A stretch of DNA of 27,956 nt from Lingula anatina (Eukaryota; Brachiopoda; Lingulata; Lingulida; Lingulidae): contig NW_019774803.1 in assembly GCF_001039355.2 (NCBI RefSeq), forward strand, positions 492,774-520,729, given 5' to 3'. The notes below the pieces were generated by a model that made no database searches, was not told where the DNA came from, and saw nothing but the letters and a program-made list of their open reading frames with translations. This document shows, one piece after another, positions 1-10,312 of this stretch; positions within the stretch are counted from its first letter, which is position 1, and every line of letters begins with the position of its first letter. Both the position numbers and the translations under genes were made by a program.

Positions 1-24
1 AAACAAACAAACAAACAAACAAAA
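1..24. repeat. (AAAC)n simple repeat at window edge
   Basis: Five to six AAAC units open the window. Such A-rich tails often mark the 3' end of a SINE or LINE inserted just upstream, but that sequence lies outside the window. Confidence 0.9.
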
Positions 25-284
25 TGCGTGCCTGATAAAAGGAGTAGAGGTGACGCAACTTTAGTAAAAAATGAAAAGTTTTCTCTCTGATAATCCCACC
101 AAGAAGATAGCACATTTTGATGAAATGCAAGCCATACGGAGTTCGTTATAGCTCAATTTAAGTTCAAGATCTGTGGCACCAATATAAGGCCTTTTAACTG
201 AAGAGAAAGGAAATAGAATTGTCGACGCAGATGTAAACTTTCTAAAGTATACCGTATTTTTATGCAAAAGGTAATTTGCTAAGT
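25..284. other. non-coding stretch, nothing recognised
   Basis: AT-rich sequence between the AAAC repeat and the SINE-like element. No convincing gene, RNA or repeat is seen. A 68-codon minus-strand open frame here has no recognisable motif. Confidence 0.5.
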
Positions 285-475
285 CCCACGAGATCCCTCA
301 TTCGTTCCCGTCTCGTGACATCCCGATTCAGGGGGAAGGTCGTTGTAGTGATGGACTGACGTGCCTCATCCGGGACTCGAACCCGTGACTTTGAGTTACC
401 ATGGTTGATGACGCTTTTGATGTCTCATTTGTATCCATGCACGCTACCGACTGCTCCGTGACAGACCACCCTCCG
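285..475 (-). repeat. tRNA-derived SINE-like element
   Basis: Read on the minus strand, this stretch has both parts of an internal RNA polymerase III promoter. An A-box-like segment (GGAGCAGTCGGTAGC) lies at 443-457 and a B box matching the consensus (GGTTCGAGTCC) at 373-383. The boxes are about 60 nt apart, the sequence between them does not fold as a normal anticodon arm, and the flanks do not form an acceptor stem, so it is not a working tRNA gene. The body continues leftwards and includes a short hairpin (CACGAG/CTCGTG near 284-318). A tRNA-headed SINE is the best reading. Exact ends and family name are unknown. Confidence 0.5.
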
Positions 476-960
476 TACGTGCGAGTTTCCTCTTATAGTA
501 ATCAATCGCAATTTTCAAAAATTAATTCTGGCAAAAAAAAAAAAAATGACACAATAGCTGCTGTGACACGAACCATCGAACGAGATTCCGCCTGTATGCA
601 AGTCAGCAGCGTTACCACGCAGCCACGATAGCTCCGTTGGTACGATTTGATCAGATGGAAATTTTCAACCTCGTCACGGAGAGCGCCAGATTGGGTGTAC
701 ATGTGCAGACCTGCTGTTGCAATCGATAATCCGGGTGCCACATTTCAGCCCACGTAGCACCAGTCCCCGACATGAACGGTAAAACTCATGATGTACACGA
801 AGCTGTGTTTGACAACCCAACTCGGAACTCGGAGTTTGTTTTATATTCAGATTGAGATTAGTAAGATGGCTTCGAATGCTTTCATTTTCATTTGGTTTTG
901 AATTGAGATAACGTTTGGTTTCACCTTTGACGTTGTGGAGCACGATGACGTCCACAGCTG
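476..960. other. non-coding stretch, nothing recognised
   Basis: Contains an A13 run near 533-546 and short open frames on both strands without recognisable motifs. No gene is supported. Confidence 0.4.
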
Positions 961-1562
961 TTCACACCTTGGCAGTTTTAGTATTGAGTAGTCTTTACTC
1001 TTTCAAATGTCGACTGCTGACTTGCCCCGGTGTCGGGTCCGACATAAAGATCATACGAAGTCGTATGACGTAATGTCTTGTAGTCCAATAGCTCTTGAGT
1101 AATGCGGCGGTCTCTGTGTATGACGCCGAGGTAAAGAAATTAATTATACAATTAAAGGTAGTTAAAGTTTGCGTCAAGGACCATACATGTAGATAAGGAA
1201 TAAGGATATAAGCAATACCTTGAGAAAGATACGGGGGAGTGAGGTAGAAGGAAGCAGCGGGGAAGGAGGTTGGAAGCGACGGTGTACGAAGCTGACGAGT
1301 TAAGAGTTGGAGGCTTCACTTAGAATATGTAGTTACGTAGCGTCAACGAATAAATCATTAAACTGGTCATTATGTGGACTTGGGTTTTCTTTGCGCGACC
1401 TTACGTAAATCTGACACGAACTGTGGAATCTTTGGATCGCGTTATCCACTAAGTAAGTCTAAAACGTAATGTCCTATTTCGAGCCCACGCTTGAATTAAG
1501 CGTACAAAATTATATAAGTTTAGGACGTTCATCATAGGCATATGTAAAAGGTTCATTACATA
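961..1562 (+). mobile_element. possible LTR of a retroelement (upstream of a PBS-like site)
   Basis: Just downstream, at 1563-1585, is a sequence of the kind that follows a 5' LTR (TTTGGCGACCCTCGCC). Immediately before it the sequence ends in TTACA, as LTRs usually end in CA. Inside the stretch are an AATAAA at about 1348 and a TATATAAG at about 1512. These fit an LTR, though their order is unusual for one. The left boundary is not visible and no second LTR copy was found in the window, so the limits are approximate and the call is tentative. Confidence 0.3.
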
Positions 1563-1758
1563 TTTGGCGACCCTCGCCAGGTTACGTTAAAATGCGCCCA
1601 AAGAAGATTCGATTCAAACACAAAATGGCCAGGAGGAAAGGTAAGTATAGGAGAAAAGGTAAAACTTCGCACGACGAAGATCGGCCGGCCGGCAGTATCA
1701 CCGGACCGGTTGGGGTAAGTATGAATGTTATTTATATTGTCAGAACGGATATTTGGTA
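1563..1758 (+). mobile_element. PBS-like site and short basic leader ORF of a possible LTR retroelement
   Basis: The segment opens with TTTGGCGACCCTCGCC, similar in form to tRNA-primer binding sites of LTR retrotransposons. A small open frame follows from ATG 1591 to TAA 1758 (55 codons), starting MRPKKIRFKHKMARRKGK and strongly basic, as some Gag leader peptides are. Two GGTAAG splice-donor-like sites occur in it. No protease, reverse transcriptase or integrase frame follows, so if this is a retroelement it is a remnant. Confidence 0.35.
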
Positions 1759-2838
1759 AATTACTTAAGTCTGTGGAAAATTCGAGGTAAAGTATTCAGC
1801 GGCTTTTCGTCCATTTCTTGCCGCATTATCACGTTAAGGTAAATTAAGTTTTCAAACTCGGTGAAAAAATAGGAGAGATTTGTCTATTTAATGTAAATTG
1901 TTTTATGGTCGTCAGAATTCATTTTTTGGTTTCAAAGTCGTGCTGATTTTAAGGTGAATTTTCATGGTCGTTAGAGAGAAATTCCATGGGTTCTCTGTAG
2001 ATTATACAGTCGATTTATTCAGGAATCTCAAACATTTTCGATGTCGGGTTGCGTACTTAGAAGTACGTGTTAGGTATATGGGCAGATTACTTAGTTGTTT
2101 TTTTTTTTTTTCAAAAGAAACAAGAGATCGTTTTTGCACGGAAAAAGTATTTGTTGATAAGAACCTTCGCACAGATGATACGTGGTAGGAACAAGCAGGT
2201 TAATATAATTTTTGGTATAGGCAGAGATCGTCGATCTGCGTAAATAAGTAAGACGAGTTTTGCCACGTTGGTTTATTATGTCGTGTTTTCGTGTTAATGT
2301 TGTTGTAAGATAGCATGTGTTCGGGTTATTGTTGCTTTGTCGATCATATGGATATTTAGCGATAAGGAAGATTCCTGCGTTGTAGAATAGGTTCCTTTGC
2401 GTGTGGTATTCGTTTACGTTAATTGTTTTGGTAATAGCGTGCGTATTCAAGCTATATTATGTAAATAACGAAAGGTAACTTTAAGAGTGAACAAATTATC
2501 AATTACAATTGCCGGTGAAGTCAAGCAAGTGCTGACAAAGGCAGAGGGCTAGATAACGAAATTCAGGTGTTCAAAATTTGCGCCGATCGAGATAAAGATC
2601 GGAGGTAACGAGTTAATGGCCGGAGATAACGTCGGAATATGGTGATTTTAGGTAAAAACGAATTCGTGGCAGTAAATTAAGCAACAAAGGGCACATTTGA
2701 ATGCACAGGTAACATCAAAGGTAGTGATGCGTCAGAGATATTGAAAAAGGCGGCAAAATAAATAGGACAAAACCGGTCGGGACAAGACACGTGCGTAGAC
2801 AGACAAACGCGACAAGCGTACTTTAGGACTTTTTAATT
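1759..2838. other. non-coding stretch, possibly retroelement leader remnant
   Basis: About 1.1 kb without a recognisable gene. It contains a T13 run near 2098-2111 and short frames on both strands. If the LTR reading upstream is right, this could be an untranslated leader or decayed internal region. Confidence 0.35.
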
Positions 2839-3062
2839 ATGGGACTAATTGGCGGTTTATTAAAGATCTTGAGGGCTAATGAAGAAAATAGATTCATATG
2901 GCGTGGTGAATGGAAACAGGTCAGTTTATATTACCTCGAGATGAGGATGGAAACCCAGTATTTTTTTTTAAAGGTTACCCTGCTCTAAGTTCTGAGTGGA
3001 AGGTCTGGTTAGCTTCTAGGAGTATTAGGGCTGCTTGTCAATTTAGGTCCGCAGATGGATAA
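2839..3062 (+). pseudogene. decayed coding-like fragment starting Met-Gly, family unknown
   Basis: From ATG 2839 a frame reads MGLIGGLLKILRANEENRF and on to residue 27 at 2919. Coding-like sequence continues in a shifted frame (QFILPRDEDGNPVF, then SEWKVWLASRSIRAAC) to a TAA at 3060-3062. Joining the two needs a frameshift or a very short intron. A glycine directly after the start Met is typical of N-myristoylated proteins, including some Gag proteins. A second, more decayed copy of the last 90 bp follows at 3096-3193. I do not recognise the family. It may be an internal fragment of the possible retroelement upstream. Confidence 0.3.
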
Positions 3063-3193
3063 ATGCAAGTAACACCAGATATTTTATTATTTATTTAAAA
3101 GGTATCTTACTCCTGGATTGGAGTGAATGGAAGGTCTGAAAGTTTCAAGCCGCAATCAGGACTGCTTTTCAAAAAATTTAGATCCTCAGATGG
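2969..3193 (+). repeat. two tandem diverged copies of a ~90-98 bp segment
   Basis: Copy one spans about 2969-3058 and copy two about 3096-3193. Both start with an A/T run and AAAGGT, share GAGTGGAAGGTCTG-like and GGACTGCTTTTCAA-like blocks, and end in CAGATGG. Copy two carries in-frame stops in the frame that is open in copy one, so it is not coding today. Confidence 0.6.
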
Positions 3194-3740
3194 CGAGGGG
3201 GATAGGCTCCCCGAAGCTGTCTGTAACAGGCGGCAGTGGAGTCGCAAGGCTCCAGGGGCACATTAAAAACGATCTATAGTGCTGTGGGAGAGAGACATAA
3301 GGCCCACTGTGTCTCGAGTCCTGAATTAACAGGATACTGTGGTACCGTCTAGTCGGCTCAGTGTTAACGAGTTCACTGAGTGGTACGGGGACGACAGTCC
3401 TCACCTATAGCCAGGCGATGTTGATGCGGTTCCGACACGGTGGCGAACAGGCAAGGCTGGTGAAAACGGTCAAAGTTCCGATAACCCATGGCAGTGGGGC
3501 GGGATAAGACCGTCGGTTGCTCCCTGGGAGCCTGGTTAGCTCTACGGGATTGAGTGATCGCTATCGACTGGGTCACCGGCCATTGCTCGAAGTAATTCTT
3601 TCTTTGCTTTCTCAATTTTCGCGTCTTGGTGTGTAGAGCGGCGTCCACGCACGACGGGTGGCATTGTCCTCTGCTTGCACCTCAAGTAATTTTCTTTTTG
3701 TTTGTTAGCACTTCCTTTGACACTTCCTAGACAGTGCACA
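3186..3740 (-). pseudogene. GC-richer block with broken minus-strand reading frames, family unknown
   Basis: This block is visibly richer in G and C than its surroundings. It carries overlapping minus-strand frames of 65-91 codons that switch frame every 100-200 bp. One begins MPPVVRGRRSTHQDAKIEKAK, a basic start that resembles retroelement Gag-like or nucleic-acid-binding N-termini only in composition. A decayed transposon or retrogene is the simplest reading, but no diagnostic motif is present. Confidence 0.25.
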
Positions 3741-5394
3741 GACTCCTACTGCGTCAGGCACAATGCATTATGATTATTTACGTCAGTGAAACGAGAGTAG
3801 GTAGACCTACTCAGCTGTCAATCATTTCTCAGGGAAGAACGGCTTTCGTGGTGCGAATAAGTTTGCGTACAAAAGTAAGATTTTCTGGCATCTAGATAGA
3901 AACAAACAACCCAATTTTAACACGTAATGGTGTATAGACCTTCCCGATCAACAAGATGATAACAGGTAAGGTGGAGGTGCAATCATTTTGCTTAAATAGC
4001 CCAATTACCTGAGCAAAATGGTTTAGGAGCGATTTCTCAGCTTTGAAGATTGATAACATAGTCTAAACTTCAATCCCCATATCTCATTCTGTAACTGTCA
4101 GATTGACATGAAATTTGATGTGTCTCTGTTTCAGTATAATATCTAGTCGACTGAGTCTTGGTTTTTGGATTGACCTTTTATTTTTGAAGTTATTAATACT
4201 GAAATTGGAAGGTCCATTATATATTTCGTAAAATTCATGTTTTATCAAAATAAAATCAAAAGTAAAAATAAAAAGAGAAAATCCTGACAGAATTCACTGG
4301 AGTTTGTGCTAACCTTTAGATAGCTATTTCAATCGTATTAATAGGGCTTTTTGTTTAAGAGAAATTCTTGATTAAAAAAAAGACAATTTTAGCCTCAAAA
4401 CGCTGATATTACGTCACTCGTGTTACACTGTGACTACAAACTTTGAAAAATTGTTTGGCTTGCTAGACCTTATCTTTAAGTTAATAGGAAATTTCATTAG
4501 CTGCATTAGTTTTGGACTTTTTCGTTAATATCCTAGATCCCTTAACAGACAGCATTCGCAAGAAGAGGTACTTTGAATATGCGGTCTTTCACTATATTTG
4601 CGTGCTGCTAATGACCTATTTTTTTAGAAGAATTCACATGAAAAAACAAAATTCAATTCATCTTGCTCCTAGCCTACCAGTAAGTGGCAAAGGTGACATT
4701 CTCCGAAAGAAAGTCAAAGGTTTCCTAAAAGCACTTCATCTGCCTAAATATGCACGTTAGCAGCTTGTTATAGCCCACGACGCGATGAGTCATGTTTCAA
4801 AGCGACTGGGAAACCAGTCAGAAAACAATCCTCGATTACCCGCGGGGCTTATGTTTGACAACAGGTATTTTGTGTAACTATTCCCAAACTAGAGCCATGA
4901 AAGTTTCATGGATGGTTCTGGCCACAAACAACCTTATACGATAGAACGTGTTCAACTTGTTGAGTCGAGTACCTATCTCATTAAGAAACGTCGTTAACCG
5001 CATGGAGAACTCAGTTTCTGGTTTTAAGATACTGCAAGAACTCTCACGTGCCGCTGATCGTGTCAATTGAAGCTATCAAGAGACTGTTTATCCTGTATAT
5101 GTGGGTTGATAATGATTCTGAGGAAATGAGGGGCGGAGTGAACCGTGGCTGACAGGATTTTATGAATATGTTTGCTCACTTAATCCCCCCCCCCCCCCCA
5201 CCAAAAAAAAGGGGGGAGCTTAAATTAACCATTGGAATCTTATTAGACTTTTGGAATGTGCCCAGATGTTCTGATTTTAAATGATCAAAACTCAGTCTTA
5301 CGGACGTGGCAGTATTCTTTTAACTTGAATGACAGTGTGTCACTGCCGAAATAACGAATGGGTATATATTTACTAATCTTTATCTGCCACGATG
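3741..5394. other. intergenic, AT-rich, no gene supported
   Basis: About 1.65 kb. An 82-codon plus-strand frame at 4512-4760 lacks an ATG start and any recognisable motif and is not called. A run of 15 C followed by A8 and G6 lies at 5185-5216. Confidence 0.5.
5185..5216. repeat. C15 / A8 / G6 homopolymer cluster
   Basis: Fifteen C (5185-5199), then ACC, eight A (5203-5210) and six G (5211-5216). The C and G tracts can pair, and the flanks (ACTTAAT on the left, GCTTAAAT on the right) extend the inverted symmetry. Confidence 0.85.
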
Positions 5395-5400
5395 AAAAAA
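5395..5400 (-). terminator. RNA polymerase III T6 terminator of the tRNA-Pro gene
   Basis: Six A on the plus strand read as TTTTTT on the minus strand, 21 nt past the tRNA 3' end. This is the usual Pol III stop signal. Confidence 0.75.
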
Positions 5401-5421
5401 TTGACAAAATGATTAATGATA

Positions 5422-5493
5422 GGGCTCGTCCGGGAATTGAACCCGGGACCTCTCGCACCCTAAGCGAGAATCATACCCCTAGACCAACGAGCC
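5422..5493 (-). tRNA. tRNA-Pro (anticodon AGG)
   Basis: The minus strand folds as a full 72-nt cloverleaf. The acceptor stem GGCTCGT/ACGAGCC pairs over 7 bp with discriminator base C. The anticodon stem CTCGC/GCGAG encloses loop TTAGGGT, giving anticodon AGG, which reads CCU and, after A34-to-inosine editing, CCC/CCA-type Pro codons. The T arm is CCGGG/CCCGG with TTCAATT. Internal promoter boxes are TGGTCTAGGGG (A) and GGTTCAATTCC (B). There is no intron, and CCA is not encoded, as expected for a eukaryotic nuclear gene. A T6 terminator follows. Confidence 0.97.
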
Positions 5494-7461
5494 GCTAGTC
5501 CTCATATAAATACTTCAATTTTTTATTTATTATATGAATTGCCCTGGGTATTCAATAATTTTTCTTAATAAATAATTTGGCAGGATACATTTTTTAGAAA
5601 ATAATTATGAAAGATATATTGTTTTGAAAGAGTAAATGACCATAACCATAAAAAAGACGAACAGTTCTGTTTATGTTTCAGTACTCAAATGATCAGACGA
5701 AACCAGGATGTTTATTTCAATTTGTGGTGACCTTTGTCATAATCAGAAAAAAATCGTTAATAACAAAATTTTGAACACCAAATTTAAGCAAACAAAAAAG
5801 TGAAGATAAAGGTAGATCGAATTGGCTAAGAATGAGAATGAGGAGCAAGTCGTTCTGAAAAATAGTGTATAAGCATTCTTTCCACATACTACATGTAGTA
5901 TGTACATGTTGTATGTACATACTACATGTACATACGAACTGAGCTGGTGACAGGCAACACGTCTTTAAAAAACATATATATATATATAGACATACTGCTT
6001 GACTATCGATTACATAGGTCTACAAAATATCCATATTTCTAGTGCATCAAAATAGACCATTTAAACAGTGAGTGCTATGTAGTAGACGACACAGCAAATT
6101 ATTTCCTTAAAGGAGAGACTGTGTCGTGCGGTATATAAGCCACAGCTGTTGTCACTAGACTCTCTAAACGAAGCCAGCTGAATGATGAACGCAATTCCAC
6201 ACATAAATTCTCACAGTACGGAAAAGTGCACATAATAAGTGACAGACATATCCGTAAATATTCAATGAAAATCAATCTGCGGCGCTGGTCGAGCGTATTA
6301 TCACTCACTTGATTATCTCTACATGTACTTACTTACTTGCGGTGCAGTAAATAAAAAAGAGCCGCCTCACTTTACAAACCCAGAACTAGACTCTAACATT
6401 TATAATGCGTCTTTATTGCTATATGCAGCAGGAAATAATGTTCATCCATATAAAAACCTTACAGTAAGCCTTTTTGTATCATAGCGCTAGTTATAGCCGT
6501 ATATTGTATTACACACTATGTAAAATGTTTAATCATTTTCGTTGCAATAAGCAAAAAGATCGTAACAGATTATTATTATTATTATAACGTTCAGCAGAAA
6601 ATGGGTAGACAGAAAGCAGGGGCCTTTATATATTTTGATACGTGGGCGGACTGCGTTCATTACGCAGTGTTTTGTGATAATTTAGAAATATAAATCAATT
6701 CGTTAGAGTTGAGCGAATAAGAATGGAATTATTTTCTCCTAGGGGGAGACACTGTAGATTGCGCTCATAGCTCTGTTCTTATTAAATGTAGGTAAAGTAG
6801 GCGTATAGATCATTCAACTTAAAACCGCTGCGCAGCGAACAGGTAAATCTTACCTTCTTTTTTATTCATAACTTGCTTTATTTTGGGTAAATGTAGATTA
6901 GTACGAAGGTAAGATTGTATTGTTAAATCAAAATATTTATATCAATTACAGCACAGTATTTAATTTCATGTACACTACCGGTATTTACACTATACATCTT
7001 TCTGTACAGGTGTTTCTATAAGCAAAATGTATGTAGGTACACGTGAATTGTATTTCATAGTTATAATCAATTTTGCATTTCTTCCTTATATAACTTTTGA
7101 TGTCTCATAGCAATAATATGTCTTCCCACAGTTAATAAGTCGCTGAAACTGGAGCCGTTTGGCGAGCTTGGCACGCAAAGACACGCGATTTATCTCTTAA
7201 TGTCTATGAAATAATCAGTCGAAAGGTTGCGGATACTCGAGACGCCTTAACTATCAGCTTGAGAAAAGGGAGACAGAATGAAGAACGAATAAAACAGAGG
7301 TTGACGGGATTTTATGGACAATTTTCCGGATCTACATATAAAAAAGAAATTCAGCTTATCACGACGATGACTTAATTGGACATTTGATATTTGACCACGT
7401 CCAAACCGTTTTCGCAGAGATTTGTTTTAACTTTTAACGGCACATGTAAAAAAAAAAAAAG
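5494..7461. other. intergenic and GPCR 5' flank, no gene supported
   Basis: About 2 kb of AT-rich sequence. It contains a palindromic cluster of CATGTA units at 5884-5935, a short TA repeat at 5972-5988, and an A12 run just before the GPCR start. No core promoter can be assigned with confidence. Confidence 0.5.
5884..5935. repeat. nested palindromes built on TACATGTA
   Basis: The stretch reads as alternating CATACTACATGTAGTATG-type inverted units. TACATGTA itself occurs at 5890-5897 and 5923-5930, so the segment can form several alternative hairpins. Confidence 0.75.
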
Positions 7462-9219
7462 ATGTCAAACCAAAGTGAAGAGGAGTGGCAGTTCAACATG
7501 TCTCATAAGATAGACTTAAACAACACAGCCACGCCGACCAGTTCCTGTAAATCATTCGGGTGCGTTCCATTTATATTCGTAGATACCATATTGGCTATTG
7601 GCATCATTCTGGGAAACGGAGTCGTGATGGCGACATTTTTCAAATATCGAGAGGTCCGTATCCCTTCAAATTACGCCATCGTTAGTTTGGCGACCGTCGA
7701 CTTTCTAACTGGTGTGATAGCCTCGCCGTATAATATAGTCTCAGCATATTTGGTGTACAACGTCCCAGAGTTGAGACGACTGTCCGAAGACAGGTATTTT
7801 TGCCTTGTAAAAATGTTCGTCTGCACCATTTTGGTCGGTCTTTCATTCTTGCACCAGCTGTTCATTGCGATTGAAAGGTACGTGAAAATATGCCATTACA
7901 CGACGCATGTGAAATACATCACTCGTAAAAGACTAATCCTAGCTCTCGTATCTGTTTGGTTGTACGCCGTTGTCATCAGTTCGCCGCCAATGTTTGGTTG
8001 GAATAGCTGGGAGCCGAACCTTGAGTGCCGAGGGTACAAAGTCCAGCCGGATTACAGTCGCAGTATTGTGGTGCCGCATCTGCCCATTTGTATTTGCGTT
8101 GGATCAGGACTGTATATTGCTATTTTCCGATTCTACAGGAACCAAAGAAGAAAGGTTAAACACTATTCAAGCCCTGTATTAAAAAAGCCAAAAAGTCGAG
8201 ATCAGAAGACGCATGACGAAAGAACTTCGATCGATGATAAAGGATTTGATATGGAGCCCATACCAGGACCATCAAATTATAACACCCACGTTTCTCAGTC
8301 CAATGCAGGTGTGACGCACCTCTCTCAGTGTCATGCTGTAGGGGACCAAGGCGATTTCAACACCAAAATATCCGCATCTGCTAAAAATGATATAGAAGAT
8401 GAATCTAGCATTAATAGAGGTGAGCATTGGAAAGGCAAGGGGCTAGGAAAGCATTCTACATCGATTGCAATGAAAACGGAGAAGCCTAAGGTAGTATTAG
8501 TATTGGATACAGCAGTCGCTTCAACAGCCGACTCACATATGACGTCATTGTTGACGCCAGTTGAACGCAGATCTCTTGAGCTGACCCCCGCCAGAGCCAG
8601 TTCAACGCCAGATAGAAAGTTAAACGGTAGTTTGACGTTATGTGCAAGAACGGAAGAGAATACTACGTCAGATCATACATCATCGACGAATATGACGTCA
8701 CCTCTAACCGCACTTTCAGATCCAACGTCAGCACCACAGTGGAGGTCGTCCCTCATCGCAACATCAACACCAGATGTGGCATCATCACACCATGACCTCT
8801 GTCGTAAGCATTCAGCTTCTACCGTGGCTTGGCAAACGACCCCAGAAAAATTCACGACCGAAGTTGAGACGAAACGTTTTCGTTGTGCCTGGACTTCGGG
8901 CATTGCGACAGTTGAGATGGAACATCTCAAGGTAGAACAACTAACACAACATTCTCAGCCAGTCAAGGACAACTCTGAAATCAAACTAGCAATAATGATG
9001 GCCATTGTTTTGAGTACTTTTACTCTATTGTATCTCCCCTTTGCGTTGATTTTCCTTTTAGAAAAGTATTTTCAGCACGATGTAGAAACATTTGGTATTT
9101 TCTATAACATTACAGTCGAGATTATGACATTTAGTTCTATGACAAATCCCATAATTTACTGGGCGTTGAACAGAAATATGAGAACAGCTTTCTCTAAGTT
9201 GTTTAGGTGTGGTACTTAG
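7462..9219 (+). CDS. class A (rhodopsin-like) GPCR with very long third intracellular loop
   Basis: An intact, intronless 585-residue seven-helix receptor of the plasma membrane, expected to signal through G proteins. The N-terminus has three N-glycosylation sites (N3, N12, N20). TM1 holds GN (N52), TM2 SLATVD (D80), TM3 ends in ERY (E138-Y140), TM4 has W166, and TM7 ends NPIIY (N562-Y566). C114 and C189 can form the usual TM3-ECL2 disulfide. The third intracellular loop runs about 226-505, rich in Ser, Thr and Pro. Two points are odd. TM6 has LYLP instead of CWxP. Position 3.32 is Cys121 rather than the Asp of amine receptors, so an amine ligand is unlikely. The AIERY and PPMFGWN motifs recall adenosine-type receptors, but the ligand is unknown. 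The start is the first ATG after an in-frame A-rich leader. A broken partial copy lies at 19600-19770. Confidence 0.93.
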   Translation: MSNQSEEEWQFNMSHKIDLNNTATPTSSCKSFGCVPFIFVDTILAIGIILGNGVVMATFFKYREVRIPSNYAIVSLATVDFLTGVIASPYNIVSAYLVYNVPELRRLSEDRYFCLVKMFVCTILVGLSFLHQLFIAIERYVKICHYTTHVKYITRKRLILALVSVWLYAVVISSPPMFGWNSWEPNLECRGYKVQPDYSRSIVVPHLPICICVGSGLYIAIFRFYRNQRRKVKHYSSPVLKKPKSRDQKTHDERTSIDDKGFDMEPIPGPSNYNTHVSQSNAGVTHLSQCHAVGDQGDFNTKISASAKNDIEDESSINRGEHWKGKGLGKHSTSIAMKTEKPKVVLVLDTAVASTADSHMTSLLTPVERRSLELTPARASSTPDRKLNGSLTLCARTEENTTSDHTSSTNMTSPLTALSDPTSAPQWRSSLIATSTPDVASSHHDLCRKHSASTVAWQTTPEKFTTEVETKRFRCAWTSGIATVEMEHLKVEQLTQHSQPVKDNSEIKLAIMMAIVLSTFTLLYLPFALIFLLEKYFQHDVETFGIFYNITVEIMTFSSMTNPIIYWALNRNMRTAFSKLFRCGT

Positions 9220-9880
9220 GGATACCACAAGTTCAAGTTTAAACAATATTGATTTAAAGTATAGATTATAATTAGTATCAGTATTATTAAGGTTTTATTT
9301 AGACCATAGAGTTCTATATATTTCATACTTATCGTATTGGATTTTACTTAAATGATGCTCATGCTTCTCCTTACTTTTTTTTATTAATTCAAACTGTATT
9401 ATTCTAGATATTTCATTATTATATTAGATATTGTTGATGAAATATATTAATTATGCCTACTGATTTCGTTGTTATTAATTAATCTATACCGTACTAGTCT
9501 AAATATGTTATACTATACATACACGGTATATACATGTATAGTAGATAAAGTTGATAAAACAATTCGTACTGTTTACACATAAATTTACTTGCTTTAAATA
9601 ATACAGTATGTATTCTATCTTCTTGTACCAGTGTTTATAAATGTCTAGTAAATTATTAGTGATTTCATTTATGTAGGTTTTGGGGACAAACCCTTAGTTG
9701 GTTAGGAATGTTATCATAGTGATTTTATTTAAACATGTTGGGTTAAATTGAGGGAGGGGGGTCAGTATACATTGGTAACATGCAGTAATTGCGTGGGTAT
9801 GAGTATTGTCAACGTAATTTATTTTTGAAGATCTGGATGGACAAGGAGAGGCTGGGAAGATCTGGGATCAGCATTTCATG
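9220..9880. other. GPCR 3' flank, AT-rich
   Basis: Probable 3' untranslated region and intergenic DNA. No exact AATAAA on the plus strand was found by eye close to the stop, so the transcript end is not placed. Confidence 0.45.
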
Positions 9881-10004
9881 TTTAGGTGATCTTATTCTGG
9901 TTTAAAGAAATATTTAGGTGATCTTATTCTGGTTTAAAGAAATATTTAGGTGATCTTATTCTGGTTTAAAGAAATATTTAGGTGATCTTATTCTGGTTTA
10001 AAGG
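9881..10004. repeat. 32-bp tandem repeat, just under 4 copies
   Basis: Units begin at 9881, 9913, 9945 and 9977, each TTTAGGTGATCTTATTCTGG followed by TTTAAAGAAATA. The copies are essentially identical, which suggests recent expansion. The last is cut short. Confidence 0.97.
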
Positions 10005-10079
10005 AAAATTCCTTTGATAACTATATCAGCGAGATAAAGAAGAAAACCGCACTGCTAACAAAAGCTGATCTTTCAGCTG

Positions 10080-10157
<78 letters not shown>
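10080..10157. repeat. (TA)n microsatellite
   Basis: Almost 80 bp of uninterrupted TA dinucleotides, followed by a TACATGTA palindrome. Confidence 0.98.
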
Positions 10158-10162
<5 letters not shown>

Positions 10163-10239
10163 TGTATGTACATATTCTCTGTTGTACATAAATGAGAATC
10201 GTTACCCTGCACAATTTATATAAACGTCGGAAGTGATTT

Positions 10240-10240
<1 letters not shown>

Positions 10241-10308
<68 letters not shown>
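10241..10308. repeat. (CA)n then (GA)n compound microsatellite
   Basis: CA units run to about 10272 and switch directly to GA units up to 10308. Confidence 0.97.

Positions 10309-10312
<4 letters not shown>

Noticed and set aside
363-470. Functional tRNA gene
   Set aside because: The B box is perfect, but no acceptor stem or anticodon arm forms. A SINE fits better.
4512-4760. 82-codon plus-strand open frame
   Set aside because: No ATG start, no recognisable motif and no splice support. The length is within chance for this composition.
7970-8182. Second plus-strand frame inside the GPCR
   Set aside because: Shadow of the receptor coding frame.
10021-10271. Frames over the TA and CA repeats
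   Set aside because: Tyr-Ile and Val-Cys repeats are translations of microsatellites.
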